64,000 bases of DNA from Akkermansiaceae bacterium (GCA_017798145.1 CP059069.1:1969226-2033225), one strand, 5' to 3'; numbered from the stretch's first letter, positions 1 to 10,589 are shown. The notes: generated by a model not told the origin, from the letters alone. Made by a program: numbers and translations.

Positions 1-3000
1 TGGCTTGCCACCGTGTAGCCCAACGCACCGCTGTCAATGTCCGCCGCACTCAGCGTGACCGCCACTGGCATATCCTCGGTTGCGGTGACCGTGCCATCCG
101 AAGCTACCGGCGCATCGTTCACCGCATTCACGGTGATGCTGATGGTAGCGATATTCGAATCCAACGATCCGTCGTTCGCCTTGAAGGTGAAGCTATCGCT
201 ACCATTGAAATTCGCATTCGGCGTGTAGGTCAGGTTCGGGGCGGTGCCGCTCAGGACACCGTTGGCCGGGCCGGACACCACGTTGTAGCTCTGGATCGTG
301 CTGTCGATGTCGGTTGCCACCAGGGTAACGGACACCGAAGTGTCCTCGTCGGTGGTAGCCGTGCCATCGGAGGCAAGCGGTGCGTCGTTGACCGGATTCA
401 CGGTGATGTTGAGCGTGGCTTCAACAGCAGACGAGTTGTTGTCAGTCACACTCACGGTGAAGACATTGGCACCCACATCCGCATTGCTTGGCATCCCGGA
501 CAGCGTGCCGTTGGCAGCAACGTCGAGCCATGCCGGACCGCTCACCTTGGCAAAGGTCAGCGTGTCGCCGGCGTCCGCATCACCGGCATTGTCGGCCAAG
601 GTGGCCGAGTAGGCGGCGTCTTCGTTGGCGTCCGACTCGTTGACCGGATTCGTCGCCCAGGTTGGCGCGGTGTTTTGCGGGGCATCTTGCCCGGCCACAA
701 CGGCAAAACTGTCGCCGATGCGGATTTCGTCGATGGCATTGTCGAACCTGCCTTGGGAATAGACAAGGGTGTTGAGGTTGTTCTCGTTGATCCCGGTGGC
801 ATAGGTTGCACCGATTTTGCCCGCATTGAATGCCTCCTCGGTCATCGATGCCAGCGCGGCGTTTTCATCGAACCAGAAGGCCTCAACCTTGTCCGATGCG
901 CCGAAGCTGAATTTCAAGACGATGACCTTGTCCACGGTCGAACTCATGTTCACGCCACCTGCGGTGCGGGCAAACTGGTTCCAGATGTAGTTGGTCGCAG
1001 TGGTCGAATCGATTACTGTCGGGTTGAGTTGCTGGCTCCAGGCGTTCGTGCCGTTCCAGCCGCTCACCCCGATGAAGTCCATGTTGGTGCTGCTGGTTCT
1101 CCTGCCCCGGTCGGTGAGATGCCCGCCGTCGGTGAAGCCAAAATTGATGCCGGCCCCCGAGTTGCCGTTGGGGAAACGATAGACCACGCTCATCCAGAGC
1201 ACCCCGTCGGCACCAGCCATCTCACCGGCGCTGGCGGCGAGGGTGCGTTTCACATCAACGTTCGAGCCGATCTGCGCGTCCGAAGCCATGTAACGGGATC
1301 CCGTGCCCGGCGAGGTAGGGAAGGCATTGTTCAACACGCCGTCCCAATTGAGCGTCGTATTGTCGAAAAACACATTGGTGGTTTCATCGCGGACGTAACC
1401 TTGGGTGGAAGTGCCACCACTGTCGGCCCAGCCACTGGCAAAGCCCTGGCCGCCATTGAGTCCGAGAAGCTCACCCACCGGGTAATCAAAGCCCTCGTAG
1501 GCCAGCAGATTCGTCCCAGTTGGCGGATTCACGGTGATGTTAAGGGTCGCCTGGACCGGCGTCGAGTTGCCATCCGTCACACTCACCGAGAAAAGATTCT
1601 CTCCCACGTCACCGCTGGCCGGCGTGCCGCCCAACGTGCCATCGGCAGCCACGCTCAACCAGGCCGGACCACTCACCAAAGCGAAGGTAAGTGAGTCGCT
1701 CGTGTCGACATCGCTCGCGTCACCAGCGAGGGTGCCACTGTAGGGCACATCCTTCGTTGCGTCCGAACCTACAATCGGGTTGCCAGCCCAGACCGGTGCA
1801 TCGTTGGCCGCGTTCACCGTGATCGAGACCGCCGCCACATTCGAATCGACCGTTCCGTCGTTCGCCTTGAAAGTGAAGCTGTCGGAGCCGTTGAAGTTGG
1901 CGTTCGGTGTATAGGTCAAATTCGGGGCGGTGCCGCTCAGCGCACCGTTGGTCGGGCCTGCCACCACGGAGTATGTCAAGGTGGCACCTGCGTCCGAATC
2001 CGTGGCGGTCAGTGTGATGGCAACCGATCCGTCTTCAGCCACCGTCGCCGATCCGTTATTGGCGACCGGGGGCGAATTGCCCGCAACCACCAGGTTCACA
2101 CTTCCGCCAAACACAAGGAGCGAGCCACTGCCCGGACTTTGGCGGATGACATCACCGGGACTCACCGTCGTGCTGGCCTCCGTCGTCACATTGCCGACGA
2201 CCAGGCCCTCGGCCACGATCTGTGATTCTGCGATCGACTGCTTCAGTCCGATCACATTCGGCACGGGCGTCGTCGGCAAGCCGTTGGACACCACGATGTT
2301 CACGGCGCTGGTCTTGATGGCGGTGCTGCCATTGCCCGGGCTCTGGCTGATGACATTGCCCGTAGGAACGGTTGAACTGCTGCGGAGCAGCACCGAGCCG
2401 ACCGAGAAACCGGCGGATTTGATCGAGTTCTGCGCGGCAGTCTGCGTCAGCCCTACGACATTTGGAATCATCGCTGTCTGGCCCGTCGAGGTAACCAGCA
2501 CAATCCCCCTCAGGCTGCAATGGGGTTCCCCATTGTAGAGGTTGCTGGTCAGGGACCAGTCAATCGTGTCCAAGCCATTGTTGTTTACGAAATTGAGGCT
2601 GCAGACGTAATGTTCGGTGCTGTTGGCGGTATCGCCGTCACCGAAGACGGGCAGCGGGACATCCGCCACGAGCGCCTCGGTATCCTTCATCGTGGCGGAG
2701 AAGAACGGCATGCTCCGATAGCCCGAATAGAAGAAATAGACGGTTCCTACAGTCATTCCGGAGATGTCGATGCTACCGTTGATGTTGTCGAAGGCGCCGA
2801 CGCCGGTGTTGCTTGTGAAATTCGCCGGATTGGAATAGGCGGGGCTCCCGGGATCGTTGACGGTCCAGAGCTTCATGTCACTGTTGTTGGCGAGGGTGGA
2901 GCCCGCGCGGGGCAGATAGGAGCCGAAGGTGAAGCGCCCGGCTCCGCCATTCGCGTAGGTTTGGATGACGTCGGGAGTGGTGCTTTCCTTGACAAAGGCG

Positions 3001-6000
3001 TAATCCACGATTGTGCCATTGAACGTCTGATCGACCAGCACCGTCCCGGTGCCGACATTGCCCTGGCCCTTGAAACCGGCATAGGCGCCGTTGACCGACA
3101 CGTTGTGAACCGTGTTGCTGGTGGGCGTCTGGGACGAACCCAGGATGTGGAAAACGCCCTTCGACAGGGTGGAGGTGGGAAGTCCCAATGTGGAACCAGC
3201 CGCTGGCGGAGACGCGGCACTGGTGTTCTGATTCACCGAGAGATCCCTCACCTTCACCGTGTATGCGTAGGTGGTGTCGGGAAGAAGACCGGTGTCGGTA
3301 TAGGTCGGGGAAGTTTGCCAACCGCTGTCATTGCCGCCGCCGGACGTGCAGGTGAAATAGTATTTGACGCCGTTCCCCTGCGGATCTGTGACCGCCTGCG
3401 CCGTCATGGTGATCGAACTGATCGAAGTGCCGGTGGGCGCAGTCGCAAAGCCCGGTGCGGGCGGCGCGGTGGTGTCGGCCGGCGAAGCGTCGGAAACCAG
3501 GACCACCACCGTTCCGTAGGATTCGGTGAGTCCACGTGAGTCGGACATCGTAACCTCGAACTCGTAGGCACCGGGGGTGCCGTCGAACTGGACTGTGCAA
3601 TTTGCCGCCGCTGCGGTGCCATTCGGGGTGAAGGTGACCGCACCCGGGCCGAAGACCTTGTTCCAGGTATAAATGCTGTCGCCTTGTGCGTGGTCGAATG
3701 CGCTCACCCTCAAGACCGTGGAAGTCGCAGGCAGATCGAGGATCGGATCATCCGCCGTGGTCAGTTGGACGGTCTTGAGCGCCGTCAAGGGCAGCGGATT
3801 GATATCCGTGGCGATCGCATTGAGCGCTTGCCGGGCGCCGGTGGGATTCGTGACCAGATAGGACTGCAGGAATCCGACAGCGTCGGGATCCGGCTCGACC
3901 GTATGCACTCCTGCGCCGAAGCTGCCTAGCAACTGGAGATTTTCGTCGCTCACAACATCTTCGATCAGCTTCATGCAAGCCGTCACACCATCGGCGATGT
4001 TGTATTTCTCCATGGCCTGGACCCCGCCCGTGCGCACACTACCCGAGAACATCTTGTCCGCGGGAGCACGAACCACGATCGAGTCGAGGATCGTACCGGA
4101 CAGGGCAAGGACGTCGTCGTGGGTGAGGTTGGTGTAGGTCGTCTGGAGCGTGCTGCGAGCCTGACCAAGGGGGGTGGCGGCCACGGCCTCAATGGCGGGA
4201 TAGAGCAGCGTGCGATCAACGCCATTGATGCCGCTGCCCGAGATCACTCCCTTGGGTCCGTAGGCAGTCCCACCGTAGAAAAGAAGCATCGACAGACGAG
4301 CGTGGGCGAAGTGCATCGGGTCTTCTTCGTCAATCGGAAGGAATGGTTTTCCGGTGCTGGCGGCGGCGGTAAGAATGGTGTTGAGTTGTGCCAGCTTGTT
4401 GGCCTGGGGAAGAAAACGCAGCGCCTCGGCTGATGCGAAGCGAACCTCATCATCGGCATCGTCAAGCAGGGCCGCCAGATCGCCAGCGGCAGCGGCACTT
4501 CCATTTCCGATCTCACCCAAGGCAAAGCACGCACCCACCCGTGATTCGCCGGCCCGGGTGTCATTGGCGATGGCAATCAACTGAGGGACCAGTGTGGCAT
4601 GTTCCGCGGTGCGGAGCCCGATTTCATTGGCAGCCTCATACTGCACTTTGGGTGACCAGTTGCCGAGATCCGTCACCAGTTCGCTGGTGGTGCGGGTGGT
4701 CGCGTTATAGTCTTCCGCCGCAATGGCATCCGCCACGTCCTGGCTGGTCAGATACCGGGCCGGGTCATGCCCGCGTCCCGTGATGTGCAGCTTGCGCAGC
4801 GGCAGGGCATAGGTCAGCAGGGCCGCAGTGGACATGTCGAAGTCATTCCATCGCTCGCCACTACCGCTGCCTTCGAGACGGTTCCAGTAAAACCCGCCGT
4901 CCCATTCCCGGTTGAGATCCAGCATCCAGCTGATCCGGCTGAAGTAGGTAGCCACCGCCTCTTCACCGCCAGTTGCAGCACCCAGTGGCGCCCACAATTG
5001 ATTGAAATACGAGCCGGTATGTCCTTCTTCCCGCTCCGAGGAGGCCGCCGTGGCCATCTTGCTGTAGAACTTTCCAGCCTCCACACGATCCGCCAAAAGC
5101 TCGAAACAAAGTGAGGACAGTCCGCTCTTGCCATTGGATTCATGCGATTGGCGATAGGGTTCATGTTCCCCGTATGGATGTGCACCATAGCCGGTGTATG
5201 CCGCATAAAAGCGGCTTGCCCGCTGGATGGCCGGGTCGATCTGAGGGTTGGTCAGGCCGCATTCCTTGGCCAGCAACAGGCCGAGAAAGGTGGGCATGCC
5301 AGCTGAATTGATCGTTCCGTAACCCACGTTGTAGGCATCATTGGGGGCACCCTGAGCGTTGAGGCCAGTCAACTGGTGGCCCATGGTACCCAGATGGCTC
5401 TGCCCATTGGCAATCTGCACCGCCATCGCCTCGATCGTTGGCAGAACCAGCGAGTCCGAAGTCTGCAAATAATATTCCGACAGCACCACAAGCTTGTGCC
5501 CCAAGCTCCAGGTGATCTTGCTATTGGTGTCGATCTGCCCGGATTTCCAGAAGTCGATCTGCGCCTGCGTGGCAATCAATGCCCGCGCCTCGGTCTGCGC
5601 CAACGCCTGGCGTGCCGCATTGGCGGGGTTTGACGGATCGTTACCGGCCAGCAGCGCGAGCGTGCCGAAACCGAACTGGCCGGCATTTACGCTGGCCGTG
5701 CGGTGGGCCAACCCCTGCTCGAGGATGGCTGCCGACTTCGGACAGTTGTAGGGTGCCGTCGCACTGTAGGCTCCCAGGGTCTGCAGCGTGATGTCCACCG
5801 TCTCGGTCACGCCTGCACGCCAGCGCAGCAACTTGAGCGTGGCCGGGTTTCTCGCTTCCGCATCACCGAGCGCCAGACCCAACGCGATGCGTGCATCCGA
5901 CGCAAATGCACCGGGTGTCGCCCCGGTTCCATTCACCCCGAGAATCACGTCATTTACTGCCAGGATACCGTTCGCAGGTGACCCCGCTGCAACGCTGGTC

Positions 6001-6242
6001 ACCAGAATCTGGCGTGCCTCACTGGAATCAGCACGATTAACCGGGCGATAGACCCACCCCCGCATACCGGTCGGCCCGAGGTTGATGTAGTTCGTGTCCG
6101 TGGGCACCCCGCCATTCGTGAGGTCGGGCGGTGCGGCCATTAACGGGCTGGCGGTCACCAGGATGGCGGCCAGAGAAAAGAACCAACGATGCCAGGCGGA
6201 TGGGAGCCTGCCAGAGACAGGCTGAAGGGTTTGGTTTTTCAT
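1..6242 (-). CDS. Giant secreted modular protein (PDZ, HEAT-like, FN3, PASTA, cadherin/Ig-like repeats), C-terminus outside window
   Basis: The frame opens at the ATG at 6242 and stays open to the window edge (about 2080 codons), so the C-terminus is missing. A signal peptide (residues 1-37, ending ASPLMAA) is followed by a PDZ-like region (about 45-150) and a long helical part with HEAT-like repeats (about 505-670, e.g. RVGACFALGEIGNGSAAAAG). Next come an FN3-like module (about 920-1005) and two PASTA-like modules (about 1257-1385; NVVGLTQTAAQNSIKSAGF and NVIGLKQSIAESQIVAEGL). Cadherin/VCBS-like repeats (YTPNANFNGSDSFTFKANDG) flank a LamG-like region. The PDZ plus helical N-terminal part resembles a verrucomicrobial/planctomycetal family recalled as DUF6288; this is memory, not a search. 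It is probably exported and surface bound, and I see no catalytic motif. No convincing Shine-Dalgarno precedes the start. Confidence 0.82.
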   Translation of the reverse strand, partial: MKNQTLQPVSGRLPSAWHRWFFSLAAILVTASPLMAAPPDLTNGGVPTDTNYINLGPTGMRGWVYRPVNRADSSEARQILVTSVAAGSPANGILAVNDVILGVNGTGATPGAFASDARIALGLALGDAEARNPATLKLLRWRAGVTETVDITLQTLGAYSATAPYNCPKSAAILEQGLAHRTASVNAGQFGFGTLALLAGNDPSNPANAARQALAQTEARALIATQAQIDFWKSGQIDTNSKITWSLGHKLVVLSEYYLQTSDSLVLPTIEAMAVQIANGQSHLGTMGHQLTGLNAQGAPNDAYNVGYGTINSAGMPTFLGLLLAKECGLTNPQIDPAIQRASRFYAAYTGYGAHPYGEHEPYRQSHESNGKSGLSSLCFELLADRVEAGKFYSKMATAASSEREEGHTGSYFNQLWAPLGAATGGEEAVATYFSRISWMLDLNREWDGGFYWNRLEGSGSGERWNDFDMSTAALLTYALPLRKLHITGRGHDPARYLTSQDVADAIAAEDYNATTRTTSELVTDLGNWSPKVQYEAANEIGLRTAEHATLVPQLIAIANDTRAGESRVGACFALGEIGNGSAAAAGDLAALLDDADDEVRFASAEALRFLPQANKLAQLNTILTAAASTGKPFLPIDEEDPMHFAHARLSMLLFYGGTAYGPKGVISGSGINGVDRTLLYPAIEAVAATPLGQARSTLQTTYTNLTHDDVLALSGTILDSIVVRAPADKMFSGSVRTGGVQAMEKYNIADGVTACMKLIEDVVSDENLQLLGSFGAGVHTVEPDPDAVGFLQSYLVTNPTGARQALNAIATDINPLPLTALKTVQLTTADDPILDLPATSTVLRVSAFDHAQGDSIYTWNKVFGPGAVTFTPNGTAAAANCTVQFDGTPGAYEFEVTMSDSRGLTESYGTVVVLVSDASPADTTAPPAPGFATAPTGTSISSITMTAQAVTDPQGNGVKYYFTCTSGGGNDSGWQTSPTYTDTGLLPDTTYAYTVKVRDLSVNQNTSAASPPAAGSTLGLPTSTLSKGVFHILGSSQTPTSNTVHNVSVNGAYAGFKGQGNVGTGTVLVDQTFNGTIVDYAFVKESTTPDVIQTYANGGAGRFTFGSYLPRAGSTLANNSDMKLWTVNDPGSPAYSNPANFTSNTGVGAFDNINGSIDISGMTVGTVYFFYSGYRSMPFFSATMKDTEALVADVPLPVFGDGDTANSTEHYVCSLNFVNNNGLDTIDWSLTSNLYNGEPHCSLRGIVLVTSTGQTAMIPNVVGLTQTAAQNSIKSAGFSVGSVLLRSSSTVPTGNVISQSPGNGSTAIKTSAVNIVVSNGLPTTPVPNVIGLKQSIAESQIVAEGLVVGNVTTEASTTVSPGDVIRQSPGSGSLLVFGGSVNLVVAGNSPPVANNGSATVAEDGSVAITLTATDSDAGATLTYSVVAGPTNGALSGTAPNLTYTPNANFNGSDSFTFKANDGTVDSNVAAVSITVNAANDAPVWAGNPIVGSDATKDVPYSGTLAGDASDVDTSDSLTFALVSGPAWLSVAADGTLGGTPASGDVGENLFSVSVTDGNSTPVQATLNITVNPPTGTNLLAYEGFDYPVGELLGLNGGQGFASGWADSGGTSTQGYVRDETTNVFFDNTTLNWDGVLNNAFPTSPGTGSRYMASDAQIGSNVDVKRTLAASAGEMAGADGVLWMSVVYRFPNGNSGAGINFGFTDGGHLTDRGRRTSSTNMDFIGVSGWNGTNAWSQQLNPTVIDSTTATNYIWNQFARTAGGVNMSSTVDKVIVLKFSFGASDKVEAFWFDENAALASMTEEAFNAGKIGATYATGINENNLNTLVYSQGRFDNAIDEIRIGDSFAVVAGQDAPQNTAPTWATNPVNESDANEDAAYSATLADNAGDADAGDTLTFAKVSGPAWLDVAANGTLSGMPSNADVGANVFTVSVTDNNSSAVEATLNITVNPVNDAPLASDGTATTDEDTSVSVTLVATDIDSTIQSYNVVSGPANGVLSGTAPNLTYTPNANFNGSDSFTFKANDGSLDSNIATISITVNAVNDAPVASDGTVTATEDMPVAVTLSAADIDSGALGYTVAS
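145..290. repeat. Coding repeat copy 1 (cadherin/VCBS-like module)
   Basis: This stretch is nearly identical to 1830-1975. Both encode the same minus-strand module with the core TYTPNANFNGSDSFTF. It reflects recent tandem-domain duplication inside the giant secreted protein. Confidence 0.75.
1830..1975. repeat. Coding repeat copy 2 (cadherin/VCBS-like module)
   Basis: Second DNA copy of the module at 145-290, differing mainly at third codon positions. The neighbouring Ig-like segment (about 1560-1740) is likewise similar to about 430-610. The repeat pair could collapse in short-read assembly. Confidence 0.72.
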
Positions 6243-6737
6243 GTGGGATTTTTATGCGGTTTTTTTTGGCCGATCACACAGAAATCAAACCCAGCGAAAG
6301 GGAACGGCTCCATGCACTTTACGACCTTAAGATGATTTATTCTGAGAGCAGGAATTCACAATGGCACGGAAATTGTGGAGCAGAGGGGTCGCATCATCGT
6401 ATGACCCAAGAATCCATATTTCGAATGAGGAATCTCAACGCAAAGGCGAAGATGCCACAAAGGAATGCAGAGCTGCGCTGATCTTTGAACCGATTCCGAC
6501 CGGAGAATATCGCGATCTTCTTCTCACCCGACGGGTGAAGGTGTGAAGCAATCTCCACCGTTTTCAAAGGTTGCTGGCATCAGGGCATGTTACGCACAGC
6601 CCCAATCCCAACTGCGGATTGCAGGGTGACGGGAAATGAGAACCCAATCTCTCAGACGCAAATCCCCAGTTTCCTAACGGGAAGGATTACCCGGTGCCTT
6701 GGGGCAATGAACCCAGGGATGGCGGCCATGACGGCGC
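6243..6737. other. Intergenic region, 495 bp
   Basis: No credible gene is present; open frames here lack start context and family resemblance. The region must hold the promoter of the minus-strand giant protein gene starting at 6242. A short inverted repeat (CACAAT at 6357-6362, ATTGTG at 6372-6377) lies about 115 bp upstream of that start and could be a regulator site, but this is weak. A hairpin-like CACCC-GAC-GGGTG occurs at 6525-6537. No clear terminator follows the upstream gene ending at 6738. Confidence 0.5.
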
Positions 6738-9700
6738 CTACGGAGCAAGCAGATCCACCATGTCGTCGCCAAGCGCCTTGCCTACGAGGAAATAACTTTC
6801 CGCGTTGTGGTTCCAATGGAAGCTGGTGGTGCTCGGGGAGATCGACGAATCGCGCCAGAAAGGCCGGGTGTCGGAGGAAAGCACGTTCGCCGGCTTCGCG
6901 ACACCCGCGACCCAGAGCTGGGCTTTCTCGACTGCATGGTAGCCAGTGTAGGGAGGGGCTTCCGCAGGCCCGGCGTTGTTCATGCCCGTGGTGGCGATCG
7001 CAAACGGCAGGTTGGGCTTGCCGAATTCCGCCCGCACATCGCTGATGAAGTCAGGGAGGTTGTCCTTGTATTCATCCGCAGCCGATGCCGGGGCGCGGTC
7101 GCTGGTGCCCTGATGCCAGCCGAATCCGACGATCTGGTAGCCCCGTCCGGCCCACTCGGGAAACTCGGTGCCGAGGTTGCTCAGGACTTCGCGCGCGTTG
7201 TTGAAGATTTCGTAATACGAAGCACCCACCACTCCGCCGCGCTTGGCCACGGCACTCGGCGGGCGGAAGTTCGAGACCAGATTGTGGCCACCCCAGGCCG
7301 CCTTGATGATTAGGACTTGCTCGTTCTCGCCGGGGTAGTAATCACCGAGCACCTGGCCGAAGGCGTATTCCGGGCCGAACCAGCCAGAGTTGGCACCTTT
7401 GAACGGAGGGCCAAGGTCACCTTTGCTGACCGGCTCGCCGAGATTTCCGGAGTGGCCATTGCGCCACCACACCTTGACGTCGCTGCGGGTCTTCCAAGCG
7501 CTGGTTGCCGGTTGGCCGGGATCCGCCAAGAGCGCGGCGTAGTCATACTCCGGATATGAGCCATTGTTGACAGCAAGATGGCGGAGGCTGCCGATCGCGC
7601 CAGCCACGCCGCCGTTTCCGGTTTCGCTCATCCCATAGCCGACCATGTTGGACTGTCCGGCGAGGATGAAGACCTTGATGCCGTTCGGATTGTCATCCCA
7701 GGTCTGGAACTGGCCGCTGGTGCCGTTGCCCAGCGGCTGGCCGACGGCGTTGGCGATCCGGTTGGTGGTCACCGTGAAGTCGCCGTCGATGCCGAGAGGG
7801 GCGGCCAAGGTCAGCGTCACCGTCTTTCCGTCTGCGCTCAGAGTGGCGCTGGAGACGGCGATGGTGCCGCCACCGCTCTGTGAGACGGTGTAGTTTTGCG
7901 GATTTGTCGTGCTGGCAGGATCCATCGCTTCGCTGAAAACCATCGTGATGGAAGAGCCGCTGCCCCAGATCTGGCTCATGACCGGAGCTACACCGAAATT
8001 CTCCGCCGACATCTGGATGAACAGCTTGGACTCGTTGAGTAGTTCCGGAGCGAGCGTGACATCAACGATCTCGACATCACCGACAGGGGCGCGGGGAGTA
8101 TGGATCGCTCCGGATTCCCAATACCAATCGACGAGGTCGGTCGAATACCAGGCCTTGTAGGTGAGGCCGGTAAGCGACTGAGTGCGGCGGGTGTAGCTGA
8201 AAGTCCCCGAGTCGGGATCGAAGGGGATGGCGATCGGATTCGCCGAGGATGGGTTCTGCGGGTTGAGCCCGAAGATACGTTCCGCGTCGTTGCTGATGCC
8301 GTCGCCGTCATCGTCGTTTCCTGACGCTCCAAGCCCCGGATAGGCGGAAGCCCAGGTATCGAAATCACTGACGGAAGCCGTCTGACCCAGCAGCAATGTG
8401 TAACCGCCCGGATTGGCTCCGGAGGTTCGCGCCGAGTTCAGGCGCATGACCACGTAGCGACCGCTCAGTGTGCCGCCAGGCAGAAGATACTCGTTTAGGA
8501 CGGCGCTGTTTCTGGTCAGGTTCACCGAGGCATCCGGAACCGGTTGCGTGGAAAAAATCGCCAACGGAATCGCGGTGGAGGCATTGCCGGGGTTGTTGTT
8601 GGTGACCCAGAAATCGATGGATGACACATCGTCGAAGCCATCGGCCTTGCGCTGGGCGTGCACGAAGCCGTCGAATGAGATGGTCTGCCCCATGTCATAC
8701 ACCACGGTGTGGGCGAAGGTGCCGCTGACGCCATCGGAATCCGTGCCCACGGCAGCAAACATGCTGCCGCGGTTGGCGGTCGTCCCGACGTTGGCAAGCG
8801 TCTCGCTGCCATTGTAGAAATTGGCAATCGTGCCGGTTGAGCTGGAGCTTGTCGCCGAGACCGGATCCGGAAGCAACGCAACCAGGTAGATGGCGCCCGC
8901 CTGGGTGAAGGCCACGCTGGCGGTTTGGGTGATCACGATGCCATCGGTGATGGAGGTGGCGGTGAACACACCGGTGCCCGCCATGCCGGAGCGGACCGCA
9001 AAGGTCGCCTGCCCGCTTGCATTCGTGGATTGGATGTCCACAGGCGTGATCGTCACCGAACCGGGGCCGGAGGTTTTGGCCAGGGAAACCCCCTCGTTCG
9101 GCACCGGGTTCCCGGATGCGTCCCTGAGGGTGATGGTGATGGTCGAGCTGGTCGTGCCGTCGGCGGGAACCGAGGTCGGCGAGGCCACCACCGTGGAAGT
9201 GCCGGCATTCACCGGGCCGGGGCCCGCAACCGTTTGGAAATCGACGGCGGCTGTCTGGGTGATCGCCACCGAATCCCCGGTGGCGGTGAAGGTCTGTGTG
9301 CCGACCGCGCCCGACTTGACCGTGAAGGTCACCACGCCGCTGGCGTTGCTCGTGCTGTTGGCGGTCTGGATGGTGGCGCTGCCATTGCCAACCAAGGAAA
9401 CCGTTTTCCCGGAAACCGCCGCTCCACCGGCATCCTTGAGCGTGACGGTGATGTTGGAGGTTGTCGTATTATCCGCAGGAACCGCGGCCGGTGAAGCCGC
9501 GACCGTCGAGACACCTGCACTCACCGGGCTGGCATAGGCATTGGTGGTGGCTGAGGCGGATCCTGAGGCGGCGGTTGCGTTCGGTGTGGCCGCCTTGTCG
9601 CGCGCCGTCACGGTGTAGGTGTATTGCGTGTTCGCTTGCAGCCCGGTGTCGGTGTAGGTGGGGCTGTCCTGCCAGCCGCTGTTGGTGGCGCCGGGGTTGC

Positions 9701-10589
9701 CGGAAGTTTCCGTGAAGGAATATTCCACACCGCTCGGGTCGGAAGCCGTGGTCGCGGTCATGGTGATGCTGGTGGAATTCACCGCCGCAGGCACACTCGC
9801 CCAGGTCATGGGATTCGGCGTCGGGGCCGTGGTGTCCGAACCACCGCCTCCGCCGCTTCCGATGGTTCCGGAGATGGCGATGTTGTCCAGATACAGACGG
9901 TTGCCACCCGCATTGTTGGCAATCCGGAAAGTGGCTTTCTCACCTGGGGAAAGCGTGTAATCGGACAACATGTCGGAAAGCGCGAACTCGAAGCCGTAGA
10001 AGGCAGTAGAGGTGGGGGTGGTGAGTGTGATCGTTTTCGTGCCAGTGGCCGAGAGCGCGCTGGCAGAAAGGACAGGCGGGTTGGCGAAGGTCCCGTTTTG
10101 TTGCAGGGAAATCGTCAATGTATCCGGGGAGCCCGTGGGAGCGGCCGTGGTGGTCAGGCGTTTCGCGCTGATATGGAATTTATCCAACACCACATCACTG
10201 GTTCCGGTATTCTGAATCTCATAGTTGATCCAACTGGCAGCCGCTTGGGTGGCCACCCACTTCGAGGTTGATGTTGATGAAGCCGGAGTGAACGTCGAGG
10301 TTCCCCAAAGACCATCGGCTGCCGCGACAGTGTTGTCCCACTGAAGCTCCTTGTTGGTCGCTTGATCCGTCCAAATTCTGGCACTGACTGCTCCTACTGT
10401 TCCAGCGCTTTGCAGAGGACTCGTGAGTTGTCTGACTCCCGTGCTGGAGGTGGCTGTTGCAGGAGAAACTGCGGTTTGGCTTTGGGTGCCGTCGAATCCA
10501 CCAAGCAGGATGGCTTGGCCGTAGCTGGCGGACAGGCAGAGCGAAAGCGCCAGGGAGACAATGGGGAGCGCTTGCAAGCGTTGCTTCAT
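6738..10589 (-). CDS. Secreted multidomain protein with C-terminal SGNH/sialate O-acetylesterase-like domain
   Basis: 1283 residues. I start at 10589 (MKQRLQALPIVSLALSLCL) because it opens a clear signal peptide; the 66 codons upstream in frame read through a terminator. Order: a domain (24-235) that closely matches the PEP-CTERM protein just upstream (shared ILLGGFDGTQ), an FN3-like module (250-343), two invasin-like Ig modules (about 350-453 and 455-566), a discoidin-like part, a Ca-binding TSP3-like DDDGDGISND, a SwmB-like module (about 890-956), and a C-terminal SGNH hydrolase (about 965-1283). The hydrolase shows GQSNM (nucleophile Ser), GFGWHQGTSD and a late FHWNHN (candidate His). This fold typically de-acetylates glycans, so polysaccharide esterase activity is likely. 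It has no PEP-CTERM tail, so it is probably released or held by its repeats. Confidence 0.85.
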   Translation of the reverse strand: MKQRLQALPIVSLALSLCLSASYGQAILLGGFDGTQSQTAVSPATATSSTGVRQLTSPLQSAGTVGAVSARIWTDQATNKELQWDNTVAAADGLWGTSTFTPASSTSTSKWVATQAAASWINYEIQNTGTSDVVLDKFHISAKRLTTTAAPTGSPDTLTISLQQNGTFANPPVLSASALSATGTKTITLTTPTSTAFYGFEFALSDMLSDYTLSPGEKATFRIANNAGGNRLYLDNIAISGTIGSGGGGGSDTTAPTPNPMTWASVPAAVNSTSITMTATTASDPSGVEYSFTETSGNPGATNSGWQDSPTYTDTGLQANTQYTYTVTARDKAATPNATAASGSASATTNAYASPVSAGVSTVAASPAAVPADNTTTSNITVTLKDAGGAAVSGKTVSLVGNGSATIQTANSTSNASGVVTFTVKSGAVGTQTFTATGDSVAITQTAAVDFQTVAGPGPVNAGTSTVVASPTSVPADGTTSSTITITLRDASGNPVPNEGVSLAKTSGPGSVTITPVDIQSTNASGQATFAVRSGMAGTGVFTATSITDGIVITQTASVAFTQAGAIYLVALLPDPVSATSSSSTGTIANFYNGSETLANVGTTANRGSMFAAVGTDSDGVSGTFAHTVVYDMGQTISFDGFVHAQRKADGFDDVSSIDFWVTNNNPGNASTAIPLAIFSTQPVPDASVNLTRNSAVLNEYLLPGGTLSGRYVVMRLNSARTSGANPGGYTLLLGQTASVSDFDTWASAYPGLGASGNDDDGDGISNDAERIFGLNPQNPSSANPIAIPFDPDSGTFSYTRRTQSLTGLTYKAWYSTDLVDWYWESGAIHTPRAPVGDVEIVDVTLAPELLNESKLFIQMSAENFGVAPVMSQIWGSGSSITMVFSEAMDPASTTNPQNYTVSQSGGGTIAVSSATLSADGKTVTLTLAAPLGIDGDFTVTTNRIANAVGQPLGNGTSGQFQTWDDNPNGIKVFILAGQSNMVGYGMSETGNGGVAGAIGSLRHLAVNNGSYPEYDYAALLADPGQPATSAWKTRSDVKVWWRNGHSGNLGEPVSKGDLGPPFKGANSGWFGPEYAFGQVLGDYYPGENEQVLIIKAAWGGHNLVSNFRPPSAVAKRGGVVGASYYEIFNNAREVLSNLGTEFPEWAGRGYQIVGFGWHQGTSDRAPASAADEYKDNLPDFISDVRAEFGKPNLPFAIATTGMNNAGPAEAPPYTGYHAVEKAQLWVAGVAKPANVLSSDTRPFWRDSSISPSTTSFHWNHNAESYFLVGKALGDDMVDLLAP

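Noticed and set aside
675-3539. Two 339-codon plus-strand frames near the left edge
   Set aside because: Antisense to the giant secreted protein, whose minus frame stays open without a stop from 6242 to 1 and reads as known modules.
6363-6379. TGGCACGGAAATTGTGG on the plus strand, resembling a sigma-54 promoter
   Set aside because: The -12 element has GT instead of GC and no plus-strand gene follows; the nearest genes are on the minus strand.
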